A stretch of 64,000 nucleotides of DNA from the NCBI RefSeq assembly GCF_019037185.1, contig NZ_JAHHXM010000001.1:124001-188000 (forward strand). The letters run 5' to 3'. Shown here one piece after another: positions 54,508 through 62,527 of the stretch; positions within the stretch are counted from its first letter, which is position 1, and each line of letters starts with the position of its first letter. The position numbers were made by a program, and so were the translations under genes. The notes beneath the pieces were generated by a model. That model had not been told where the DNA came from. It ran no database searches and saw only the letters and a list, made by a program, of their open reading frames with translations. Source of the stretch: Oceanobacillus caeni. Its GTDB lineage: Bacteria; Bacillota; Bacilli; Bacillales; Amphibacillaceae.

Positions 54508-55419
54508 TCATTCTTCACCTATTACAACGCGTAATACGTTCGGATGTTGAGGGAAAGTTTTCGTTCCCGCTCCATAGCCAACTTTTTTCACCTTCATCGA
54601 AGGAAAAGTACAAAATTCCTTAGCCAACACTGCGGCAATAGCAGCACCTGTTGGAGTAGTTAGCTCTCCCCTGACTTCACTATTTGCGATAGGAACATCA
54701 CGTAAAATTTCTAAAGTTGCTGGTGCGGGTACCGGATAAATTCCATGGTCGATATGAATTTTCCCAGAACCAGTTGGGATTGGGGAAGCCTTGATTTCTT
54801 CAACTTCAAGTTGTTCCAATAATATGGCAGTACCTACAATATCAATGATAGAATCCACTGCACCTACTTCATGAAAATGAACAGTCTCTAGTGGCATTCC
54901 ATGAATTTTCCCTTCCGCTTCACCAATTTTTTTAAAAATTTCTAAGGACATATGTTTAACCTTTTCCGACAAATTCGACTCTGAAATCATACGTACAATA
55001 TCACGGTAAGCTCGATGATGGTGATGATGGTCTCCATGACTATGGTTGTGAGAATGTGCATGGTCATGTACATGATGGTCGTGATGGTGTTCATGGTCTT
55101 TACTGTGATCATCGTGCTCATGATGGTTATTGGTGTGATGATTATGACCCTCACCATGCTCATGAGAATGGTCGTGATTATGCGTATGTTCGTGTGAGTG
55201 GTCATGATGATGTTCTTCATTTTTTAACACGACATCAAATTTAGTTCCTGTAATTCCGTTTTTCACTACCTTGTCCATTTTCAATTCATACTCATCCGCA
55301 AAGTTCAATTTCTTAAGTTCTGACTCCAGGTGAGAAAAATCTCCTCCAGCATCAAGTAGTGCACCTATTGTCATATCTCCGCTCATACCTGAAAAACAAT
55401 CAAAATATAATATTTTCAT
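54508..55419 (-). CDS. larC1: Nickel-pincer cofactor protein LarC, N-terminal part (LarC1) with His-rich insert
   Basis: This 303-residue protein starts KILYFDCFSGMSGDMTIGALLDAG and continues HFHEVGAVDSIIDIVGTA, SPIPTGSGKIHIDHGIYPVPAPATLEIL and GELTTPTGAAIAAVLA, the N-terminal part of LarC. Residues 70-135 are an insert of more than thirty histidines with Asp, Glu, Asn and Ser, which should bind nickel. It ends at NVLRVVIGEE, where full-length LarC proteins go on into the C-terminal domain found here as a separate gene at 53249. It is 33 bp upstream of larB. Confidence 0.93.
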   Translation of the reverse strand: MKILYFDCFSGMSGDMTIGALLDAGGDFSHLESELKKLNFADEYELKMDKVVKNGITGTKFDVVLKNEEHHHDHSHEHTHNHDHSHEHGEGHNHHTNNHHEHDDHSKDHEHHHDHHVHDHAHSHNHSHGDHHHHHRAYRDIVRMISESNLSEKVKHMSLEIFKKIGEAEGKIHGMPLETVHFHEVGAVDSIIDIVGTAILLEQLEVEEIKASPIPTGSGKIHIDHGIYPVPAPATLEILRDVPIANSEVRGELTTPTGAAIAAVLAKEFCTFPSMKVKKVGYGAGTKTFPQHPNVLRVVIGEE

Positions 55420-55529
55420 TCTAAAGCCCCTCGTATTTATAAATTTCCTTTTTTAAAAGCATATCCATCTTTACCTTCTTACTAACCGTTTAGATAGGGT
55501 AAATCATTAAAAACTTTTCCAATCCATCT

Positions 55530-55571
55530 AAAAAAGCAGTTTTTAATCTTATATCGAGATTAAAAACTGCT
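55530..55571 (-). terminator. Rho-independent terminator after larE
   Basis: AGCAGTTTTTAATCT and AGATTAAAAACTGCT form a perfect 15-base stem; the minus strand goes on with TTTTTT. It separates larE from larC1, so the latter probably has its own promoter in 55420-55529. Confidence 0.88.
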
Positions 55572-55597
55572 ACCATAGATCCCTAAATCAACACGAT

Positions 55598-56428
55598 TTA
55601 AGCATTAGCTGCAAGTTGCTCGTTAGCAGCTTCAGACAATACTTCATTCATACTACCAGTACGATACCCTCTTAGGTCACAAGAAACATAATCAAATCCT
55701 AATGATACTAGTTTATGTTGAATTTGCTCACGCTTCTCAAGTAAGGAAATGATTTTATCTGCTGCCACTTCAATACGTGCAACATTGTCATGATAGCGAA
55801 CACGAACTTCATCAAAACCGATGCCTTTCAGATAAAGCTCTGCTTCATTTACTTGATTAACGATTTTTTTATTTAATGTTGTTCCATAAGGGAATCTTGA
55901 TGCAAGACTACAAGATGCTAATTTATTCCAAACTGGTAGATTTAATTCTTTTGCTAGTTCACGTACGTCCGTTTTATACATATTTACTTCTTGGAGTACA
56001 CTACGAATGCCCTCTTCTGTTCTTGCTTTTAACCCAGGACGGAAATCTTCTTCATCATCCATAATCATTCCATCTAATACATATGGAAAATTCATTTCTT
56101 TCGCAAGTTCATTTAGATGAGTGTACAACAATTTTTTACTGTAGTACCAGCTATCTGGATTATTTACAACGATTCGTGAATCCTCTAATTCTTTTATTTC
56201 TGTCTTATGAACACGGACACCCATGTCTTCCGCAAATTCAACAGCAGCATCAAACTCAGAATCACGGAATAGCTCGGAATTCACAACAACAGCTAATACA
56301 TTGTCATTTCCAAGTTCTTGTTGAGCTCGCTTTAAAACAACTGCACTATCAACACCACCAGAAAACGCAACCATTACACGGCCCATGTTCTTTAATATTT
56401 CACCTAAACGACGGTTCTTTTCTAACAT
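55598..56428 (-). CDS. larE: ATP-dependent sacrificial sulfur transferase LarE
   Basis: This protein of about 276 residues has the PP-loop AFSGGVDSAVVLKRA (residues 21-35), VLDGMIMDDEEDFRPGLKA and SCSLASRFPYGT, whose cysteine 173 or so is the expected sulfur donor. It activates the biscarboxylate with ATP and gives up its own cysteine sulfur to make the thiocarboxylate. The start MLEKNRRL has GGAG eight bases upstream; an earlier GTG is possible. Repeat copy D lies about 60 bp upstream of this start. Confidence 0.93.
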   Translation of the reverse strand: MLEKNRRLGEILKNMGRVMVAFSGGVDSAVVLKRAQQELGNDNVLAVVVNSELFRDSEFDAAVEFAEDMGVRVHKTEIKELEDSRIVVNNPDSWYYSKKLLYTHLNELAKEMNFPYVLDGMIMDDEEDFRPGLKARTEEGIRSVLQEVNMYKTDVRELAKELNLPVWNKLASCSLASRFPYGTTLNKKIVNQVNEAELYLKGIGFDEVRVRYHDNVARIEVAADKIISLLEKREQIQHKLVSLGFDYVSCDLRGYRTGSMNEVLSEAANEQLAANA

Positions 56429-56487
56429 CTTAGTCACTCCATTCAGCACATTTTCCCTCTTAGGAAGTTTAATCTTAGTAAGTTTTT

Positions 56488-56643
56488 ATCTAGATGACTT
56501 CCATCAATGGGAGTTTTCCTCCATCCCCACTGATGCCTAGTCGCACTTATCGGACCTTTACAGGCTGTTGATCTCCCAACTACCTTCTTTGTTTCCCGAG
56601 AAGATTAAGGTGAGATTCTACTGCCCGTTTAGGTGGGATAAAA
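56488..56643 (-). repeat. Dispersed structured repeat, copy D
   Basis: Near full-length copy: TCTAGATGACTTCCATCAATGG at the left and TTTAGGTGGGATAAAATAA at the right. GATTAAGG replaces GCTTGAGG of the other copies. It is upstream of larE in the same orientation as the others. Confidence 0.85.
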
Positions 56644-56821
56644 TAACACTTTATTTATTTTCCAAATCTTAAAATCTTATAACTTTAAAATACTTTCTTT
56701 TTGTTTAGTTGTCAAACCAAATGCCGGGCGCTTTCCGAATTTGGTTTTAACAAGTTATTAACATATTCATATATATTCTTATCCCTTCCTTATGTATTAC
56801 CAAATTAATTTAAAATAACAA

Positions 56822-56853
56822 CGACCACCAAATCTGCATTAATTTGATGGTCG
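56822..56853 (-). terminator. Hairpin after the UPF0182 gene
   Basis: CGACCACCAAAT and ATTTGATGGTCG form a 12-base stem with one mismatch; TTGTTATTTT follows on the minus strand. Confidence 0.65.
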
Positions 56854-56863
56854 AAAAGTTATA

Positions 56864-59641
56864 TTATTTCAATCTTTGATCTAGCTCACTCATTATTTCT
56901 CCGGCTTTTTGCCAGTCTCCTTCAGATAGTGCTTTTTGGTATTGATTGAAAAGATCAGACACTTCACCTAGTACTTCATCCGCATTTAGAATTGGATCCG
57001 TATTTGGCTGGTCTTGTTGATCTTCCTCTGTATTGCCCTCATCTGTTACCTCACCGTCAGCATCTGGAACTTCTTCTGGTTTAATTCCCTTTTCTACACG
57101 ATCCACAATCTTCTGCAACGCTTCATCAAACGTAGCTTCCATTGCAATATGATCACCATATGCAACAACGACTTGTTTCACTTCAGGAAGAGAAGTCTCG
57201 TTAGAAGATTCAATGTAGATAGGTTCGACATAAAGAACCGTATCTTCTATCGGTAACGCGAATAAGTTTCCGCGAATGACTGAAGATCCACCTTGTGACC
57301 ATAAGTTTAATTCCTGAGAAATGACACTATCTTGGTTTATCCGGTTTTCAATTTGCTGTGGTCCATAAACGTTTTCTTGTTTAGGGAACCTATAAACAAA
57401 TTTTTCACCGTAGTGTTCCCCATCATTCCGAACCCCCATCCAAGCAATCATATTTTGCCTGTTTCTTGGAGCATATGGCACCATAAGGATGAACTCTTCT
57501 TCATCATATTCAGGAAGTTTCATAGTTGTATAATAAGGTTCCATTTCGACATCTTCATTATAGTATTTTTCGGTTGGAAACTGCCAATAATCTTCTCTAT
57601 TATAGAAAAGTTCAAGATTTGTCATATGATAGGTTCCATACATCGCGGATTCAATCTTAAATAGTTGCTCCGGATAACGGAAATGACTGCGTACATCATC
57701 AGGAATTTCCGTAGTGAACAAGTTCGGGAACATATTCTGGTATGTCCGTACGAGCGGTTCATCAGGATTAGTAATATAAAAGTTTGTTTCTCCTGTATAA
57801 GCATCGACTACAACTTTAACAGGGTTTTTAATATAATTGTTTCTTCCGTCAAAGTTTTCCGCATATGGGTATCCTTCCCCAATTAGATACGCATCTATCA
57901 TCCATGCAAGACTTCCATCATCACGTACGAAAACATAAGGATCATCATCATACTCAAAGAATGGAGCAATACGCTCTACACGTTCCATAATGTTACGTGT
58001 TTGCAGTAATTTACTATCTTTATTGATTTGTCCAGACACAAGAATACGAATGGATCCTTCATCAATGGCAAATAATAAACGATTTAGACCCGTTAATGGA
58101 ATTCCCGCTTCTTCTTCATAGCGGGTGGATACATTCTCTTCACCAGCTGGATAGTCAAATTCATTTACCTCTGTATCGACAATGACACTCCGATAATCTT
58201 CTTCCCCAAAATAAATTTGCGGTTTTTCAATATCGATCGCACCTTGTGGTGGTAAGTTTCTAACTAAATATTCTGGTTGACCTTGAGAAGTTACTTTATT
58301 CACTTGACTCATTGCAATCCCATATCCATGTGTATAACGTAGGTTTTGGTTAACCCATGTTTGTGCCTGCTCCGGCAAATCTTCTGTATTCAATTCCCTA
58401 GCGCCGATAAATACTTGCTGATACTTCCCATCAATCTTATAACGATCAATATCGATATCATTAAATTGATAATACGTACGGAATGTTTGTAATTGATTAT
58501 AAACATCCAAAAGTGGTCTAGCATCGTTAATACGTACATTATCTATTGTTAGTTGATTTCGCTTAATTAAATCTTCGCTTAATGAATCAACATTACCAGG
58601 GTGTTCCTTTTCTTCCATTCCTTCTAAGCCATATGCCGCCCTAGTGTAATTCAAATTATGTTCTAAGTACGGAGCCTCTCTATTAAACTCGTTTGGAGAA
58701 ACGATAAATTGTTGAACGACAAATGATGCTCCTTGCCCCAAAATAATAATTCCAAAATAGATAGCTATTGGCATAATAAGCTTATGGATTCTTCCTTTAC
58801 GTAAACTAAGAATAATCCAAACAGCAGCAATAATTGAAAATGCCGCAAGAACGTAAGATACTGGAATATTAACCATACGGTCTGTAAAACTTAGCCCGTG
58901 CACGACACTATGTTGAAATATATTAACACGATTAGTCAATAGCGTACTAAACGGTTCTAAAACGTGAGTTACTGCCAACAACACCCCAACAATTAATACC
59001 GTTAGAGATAAATGTGACTGGGCAGATTTATTCATACGATAAATATGAAAGACTGAATAAGCGGCAACCTCTACTATTAAAACAAATATACTTAAACTTA
59101 ATAGTAGATTCACTACAAATTTCAAGAATGGTAAGACATACATATAAAATGAAATATCCCGATTAAAAAATGGATCTGTTTCACCAAATGGTACATAGTT
59201 CATGATTTTGAGCGCTGGTTCCCAACCAAGCCCCTGCACCGTTGTACTTCCAATTAAGCCAACAAATAAAGTTCCTGCTAAAATAATTAAGTTTAATGTT
59301 TTCCCTCTTTGTAAAAATGGTGGAAGCTGGTGAATAGAAAATTGCGAAAGATAAGTTCGTTTTATCCAAAATAGGGTAATATACGTAATAATTGCAAATA
59401 ATACAAACCCTATAGCTCCAAGCATAACCTTAATACTTAATATGGTGGTAAACACAGAAGAAAAGTCTAGCGAATCCATCCATATGTATTCGGTAACCCA
59501 GCTTAAACCAAGTCCAACGATAATGAATAGCACAACTAAAAATCCGATAAAAATACCAGAGCGACCACCTAGTTTTTTCATCTTTTTTAACTGCTCTACA
59601 TTTGAACCATTTGGACCATCTGTTCTTCCCCTAAAAGCCAT
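56864..59641 (-). CDS. UPF0182-family large membrane protein
   Basis: This 925-residue protein has seven hydrophobic helices in the first 300 residues and a long extracytoplasmic part, the UPF0182 plan. Family sequences include EYIWMDSLDFSSVFTTIL, DPFFNRDISFYMYVLPFL, RYTHGYGIAMSQVNKVTSQGQPEYLVRNLPP, PQIYFGEEDYRSVIVDTEVNEFDYP and MWMQYP-like regions. The tail is acidic (EEVPDADGEVTDEGNTEEDQQ) and ends in a short helix. No function is established. AGGAGG lies before the ATG. Repeat copy E lies about 160 bp upstream. Confidence 0.93.
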   Translation of the reverse strand: MAFRGRTDGPNGSNVEQLKKMKKLGGRSGIFIGFLVVLFIIVGLGLSWVTEYIWMDSLDFSSVFTTILSIKVMLGAIGFVLFAIITYITLFWIKRTYLSQFSIHQLPPFLQRGKTLNLIILAGTLFVGLIGSTTVQGLGWEPALKIMNYVPFGETDPFFNRDISFYMYVLPFLKFVVNLLLSLSIFVLIVEVAAYSVFHIYRMNKSAQSHLSLTVLIVGVLLAVTHVLEPFSTLLTNRVNIFQHSVVHGLSFTDRMVNIPVSYVLAAFSIIAAVWIILSLRKGRIHKLIMPIAIYFGIIILGQGASFVVQQFIVSPNEFNREAPYLEHNLNYTRAAYGLEGMEEKEHPGNVDSLSEDLIKRNQLTIDNVRINDARPLLDVYNQLQTFRTYYQFNDIDIDRYKIDGKYQQVFIGARELNTEDLPEQAQTWVNQNLRYTHGYGIAMSQVNKVTSQGQPEYLVRNLPPQGAIDIEKPQIYFGEEDYRSVIVDTEVNEFDYPAGEENVSTRYEEEAGIPLTGLNRLLFAIDEGSIRILVSGQINKDSKLLQTRNIMERVERIAPFFEYDDDPYVFVRDDGSLAWMIDAYLIGEGYPYAENFDGRNNYIKNPVKVVVDAYTGETNFYITNPDEPLVRTYQNMFPNLFTTEIPDDVRSHFRYPEQLFKIESAMYGTYHMTNLELFYNREDYWQFPTEKYYNEDVEMEPYYTTMKLPEYDEEEFILMVPYAPRNRQNMIAWMGVRNDGEHYGEKFVYRFPKQENVYGPQQIENRINQDSVISQELNLWSQGGSSVIRGNLFALPIEDTVLYVEPIYIESSNETSLPEVKQVVVAYGDHIAMEATFDEALQKIVDRVEKGIKPEEVPDADGEVTDEGNTEEDQQDQPNTDPILNADEVLGEVSDLFNQYQKALSEGDWQKAGEIMSELDQRLK

Positions 59642-59801
59642 CTCATACCTCCTATTTGCTGCACTTATACAGACGGGAAAGATTTTTATACTTTCCTACC
59701 TGCAAAAAAATGATAACTACTTATATCGTAACAGATATACCGTATATTGTCGCTTAATTTTTGGAAGATTTTCGAAGTTGTTTTTCGACAGAAAGGAGGT
59801 A

Positions 59802-59935
59802 TAAAGAAGACTTCCATTAGCGGGGGCTCTCCTTCATCCCCACTGATGGTTAGGTGCGCTTATCGGATCTTTACGAGCAGTTGATCTCCCACCTAACTTC
59901 TTTGTTTCCCCAGAAGCTTGAGGTGGGACAAAACT
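59802..59935 (-). repeat. Dispersed structured repeat, copy E (right end missing)
   Basis: The copy begins ATAAAGAAGACTTCCATTAG and stops at GAAGCTTGAGGTGGGACAAA, so the last 28 bp or so of the others are not present, and with them the outer second stem. Its inner stem CCCACCTAACTTCT/AGAAGCTTGAGGTGGG is the best preserved of all. Confidence 0.82.
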
Positions 59936-59968
59936 AAACTTTCTTCCTGCATAAATGGTAATTTGGTG

Positions 59969-60331
59969 TTAACTCATTTCCCTTTTATTTATGACATGTT
60001 CTTCAACTAACTTATCTTTTATAAATACAATTTCATGAACGTAGCTTCTTATGGTGGATTCTAAGTACTTGATTCGTATCCAATCTTTTTCACATTGTTC
60101 GATTCCATAAAAATAAATGAGGTCCATTTTTTCATTACTATTTACCATAAATTTAATCATTTCCTGTAAAGCCGGGCGTTTTAAATTACTTGCGGGATAG
60201 CCAATGTCTGAGAATTTCTTTATGATTTGGATATTAAACTTTTTACTATGTTCATTCATCGTCCACTCTTGCCTTGTAAATTGTTCATTAGGTTCTAGCG
60301 GTCTTATCATATATAGAATAGCTTTTTTCAA
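59969..60331 (-). CDS. Degenerate serine-recombinase-like catalytic domain protein
   Basis: This 120-residue protein has the outline of a resolvase N-terminal domain: AILYMIRPLEPNEQFTRQEW at the start, KKFSDIGYPASNLKRPALQEMIKFM in the middle and MDLIYFYGIEQCEKDWIR toward the end. In active enzymes the first motif reads Y-A-R-V-S-T, with the nucleophilic serine; here the place is occupied by P-L. The DNA-binding domain is absent. A recombinase activity is therefore unlikely, and the gene may be a domesticated derivative. The TTG start follows AAGGA. It is alone between repeat copy E and corA. Confidence 0.65.
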   Translation of the reverse strand: MKKAILYMIRPLEPNEQFTRQEWTMNEHSKKFNIQIIKKFSDIGYPASNLKRPALQEMIKFMVNSNEKMDLIYFYGIEQCEKDWIRIKYLESTIRSYVHEIVFIKDKLVEEHVINKREMS

Positions 60332-60503
60332 CGTTATCCCATTCCTTTTCTCTGACTCTAGTAATATCAGGTTTTAATCTCTAGTATGGGCAGGAAAAAA
60401 GCTTTTCAGACCATTGGCAGATTAATTGGTAAGGAATAGCCAATAGGCTTTAAGGGTATAGTTAAAAGATATAGAAGAATACATATTAGAGGGGAATTTT
60501 ACT

Positions 60504-61451
60504 GTGATTCAGATTTTAGCTGTAACTTCTGAAAACAAGAGAGTTTTAGAAAGGGACTTAGATAATTTCGAAACCCATAAATATAAATGGTGGTGGATTG
60601 ACTTTAATAAGCCCACTGAAGAGGAAATTGATAAATTAAAATCCGTGCTCTACTTCCATCCACTTGCTATAGAAGACTGCATCCAAGGACAACAACGATC
60701 CAAAATGGACTATTATGATGATTTTTCATTAGTCATCACCCATACAGTTGGTGAATTGAAATATAATCAACATGAAATTGGTTTCTTTCTTGGGGAGCAT
60801 TTTATTGTCACGTTCCACCTAACCGATTTGGCCGAAGTTAATTTAGTTTGGAATAACTTGATTAAACAAGAAAAGATGGATCATTGGGATGAATTCCGTG
60901 TCTTTTATGAAATTTTTGATAAAGTGGTAGATAACTTTTTTCCAATCATTTACCACTTAGAAGAAGAAATTAATGTCGTGGAAGAAAATCCTCATCATTT
61001 GGGCATGGATATTTTATTGGATCAATTATTCGATTTAAGACATGAACTACTCAAATTACGGCATACAATCAATCCGATTCGTGATCTGCTGTACCGTATC
61101 TTAAATTCACATCATCTCGTAGGTATTCAGGGTCGCAGAGAATACTTCATGGATATCTATGACCATTTACTCAAGCTTTCTGAAATGGTTGATTCGAATC
61201 GCGACGTTACGAACGATATTCGAGATAATTTCATTTCCATTAACTCCTATCAACAAAACCAAGTGATTCAAATTTTAACGGTTATCACTTCGATTTTTGC
61301 ACCATTAACCTTTATCGCAGGAATTTACGGAATGAACTTTACATATATGCCTGAACTTAAATGGCATTACGGGTATTTTATCGTTATTGGATTAATGATA
61401 GTTTTGACCATTATGATGATATTATGGTTTAGAAAAAAAGGGTGGTTTTAG
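60504..61451 (+). CDS. corA: CorA-family magnesium transporter
   Basis: This 315-residue protein has a cytoplasmic N-terminal domain (residues 1-250) with LYFHPLAIEDCIQGQQRSKMDYYDDFSLVITH and two C-terminal helices around the signature IYGMNFTYMPEL, then a short basic tail. GMN is the ion-selectivity motif of CorA. The start is GTG after GAGGGGA (eight bases). It is a lone plus-strand gene followed by the hairpin repeat array at 61473. Confidence 0.93.
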   Translation: MIQILAVTSENKRVLERDLDNFETHKYKWWWIDFNKPTEEEIDKLKSVLYFHPLAIEDCIQGQQRSKMDYYDDFSLVITHTVGELKYNQHEIGFFLGEHFIVTFHLTDLAEVNLVWNNLIKQEKMDHWDEFRVFYEIFDKVVDNFFPIIYHLEEEINVVEENPHHLGMDILLDQLFDLRHELLKLRHTINPIRDLLYRILNSHHLVGIQGRREYFMDIYDHLLKLSEMVDSNRDVTNDIRDNFISINSYQQNQVIQILTVITSIFAPLTFIAGIYGMNFTYMPELKWHYGYFIVIGLMIVLTIMMILWFRKKGWF

Positions 61452-61472
61452 AAGGTAAGCTATATAGAGTAT

Positions 61473-61712
61473 AGGAACTTATAATGGAAATGAGTTCCCA
61501 AACTTGGCTAAAATCTAGAAAATGGGTACTCATTAAGGTTATCAGTGCCCAAACAAGATTAAAAATTTGGAGTAGGGTCACTCATTGAAGTTATGAGTGA
61601 CCTTACTCAATTAAAAATCTAGGGAATGGGCGCTCATCGTCGTAATGAGTTCCCAAACTCAATTGAAAATCCAAAGAACTGGCTCTCATAGACGTAATGA
61701 GTGCCTGAACAT
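61473..61712. repeat. Tandem array of five 50-53 bp hairpin repeats
   Basis: Each unit contains an inverted repeat of the form GGGCACTCAT-N6-ATGAGTGCCC followed by AAACTCAATTAAAAATCTAG. Hairpin starts are near 61474, 61524, 61575, 61628 and 61680. Paired changes keep some stems (GGGTCACTCAT with ATGAGTGACC in the third; GGAACTT with ATGAGTTCC in the first). It begins 22 bp after the corA stop and has no coding capacity. Confidence 0.85.
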
Positions 61713-61773
61713 AATAAACATAGATAGAATTATTTTCCCGCCTGTTTTTCCATGAAATATATAGCACTAGATA

Positions 61774-61905
61774 TTAAAAACGTTTTTGTTTCTTTCTGGA
61801 AGAATCAGCTTTTTTCCTTCCAGTTTCCCTATTTGTTGTTCCTTGCCCTTCTACATCTGGTGAACCTAAACCATGTGTTAGTGGATTAACTTTTCTTTTG
61901 GACAT
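61774..61905 (-). CDS. Small basic protein of 43 residues
   Basis: A 43-residue frame follows GGAGGTGAT, a near-perfect ribosome binding site, six bases before ATG. It starts MSKRKVNPLTHGLGSP, continues VEGQGTTNRETGRKK and ends with SSRKKQKRF. The composition (basic, Gly/Thr-rich, no hydrophobic core) and the size recall small YuzL-type or spore-associated proteins of Bacillaceae. Function is unknown. Confidence 0.75.
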   Translation of the reverse strand: MSKRKVNPLTHGLGSPDVEGQGTTNRETGRKKADSSRKKQKRF

Positions 61906-62040
61906 TGTAATCACCTCCAATGTTAGTGTTCCTTAAAATAATGTGGTTATGTTACTTTAGAAAAATTGACATTCGCTATAAATCTTGGCAAAAGTCTCAA
62001 TTCCCTTATGCAAAGAGTTTTCTTTTCTATCATCTAAACG

Positions 62041-62072
62041 GAAAAGACGATCCATTTTGTTAGATCGCCTTG
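62041..62072 (-). terminator. Terminator after the DUF2187 gene
   Basis: GACGATC and GATCGCC arms form a stem; TTTTC follows on the minus strand. Confidence 0.6.
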
Positions 62073-62109
62073 TTTAATGCTATGGAAATGATAAGTGCCA
62101 TTTTACCAG

Positions 62110-62451
62110 TCACTCTTCATTAGATTTTTCTATTACCCGATACTTATGATGCGCTACTACTGTATTAGAATAGCCATGATTTATTTCCTCTAGTACTTTA
62201 AAGCTCGTTGATGATAAATCAACAATGATACTATTTTCCGCGTTTGAGGGTAATGCAATCCCTTCCAAAATAATATTATTTCGTAAAAATTGAACAACAT
62301 CCCCCGGCTTTGCCTTTTCTTTATCCCCTTGAAATGCTTCTACCTTTCTCCTTTTCACTTTCTCCACAATAGTCACCCTTTTTCCCATTGTATTTTTCCC
62401 CAAAATCATCCCTTTACAATATTGCCCATTAGCTGTTGTTTTTTTATTCAT
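62110..62451 (-). CDS. DUF2187 (YkvS-like) protein
   Basis: The C-terminal 65 residues (KAKPGDVVQFLRNNIILEGIA to VVAHHKYRVIEK) match the DUF2187 fold, a small beta-barrel known from YkvS. The N-terminal half is basic (GKRVTIVEKVKRRKVEAFQGDKEK). Most family members are about 60 residues, so this one has an added basic N-terminus of about 50. The function is not known. No conserved neighbour is apparent. Confidence 0.75.
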   Translation of the reverse strand: MNKKTTANGQYCKGMILGKNTMGKRVTIVEKVKRRKVEAFQGDKEKAKPGDVVQFLRNNIILEGIALPSNAENSIIVDLSSTSFKVLEEINHGYSNTVVAHHKYRVIEKSNEE

Positions 62452-62527
62452 CTGCGTATTTTAATCGCTTTTAAGTTTCATCCCAAGTATACTATCATCC
62501 TATGTAAAAAACAGAACTTATATTCTT

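Noticed and set aside
55015-55244. Met- and His-rich frames opposite or beside the LarC1 histidine insert
   Set aside because: They are shadows of the CAT/CAC repeats in larC1.
61473-61712. CRISPR array
   Set aside because: Units are contiguous similar hairpins with conserved linkers rather than unique spacers, only five are present, and no cas gene is near.
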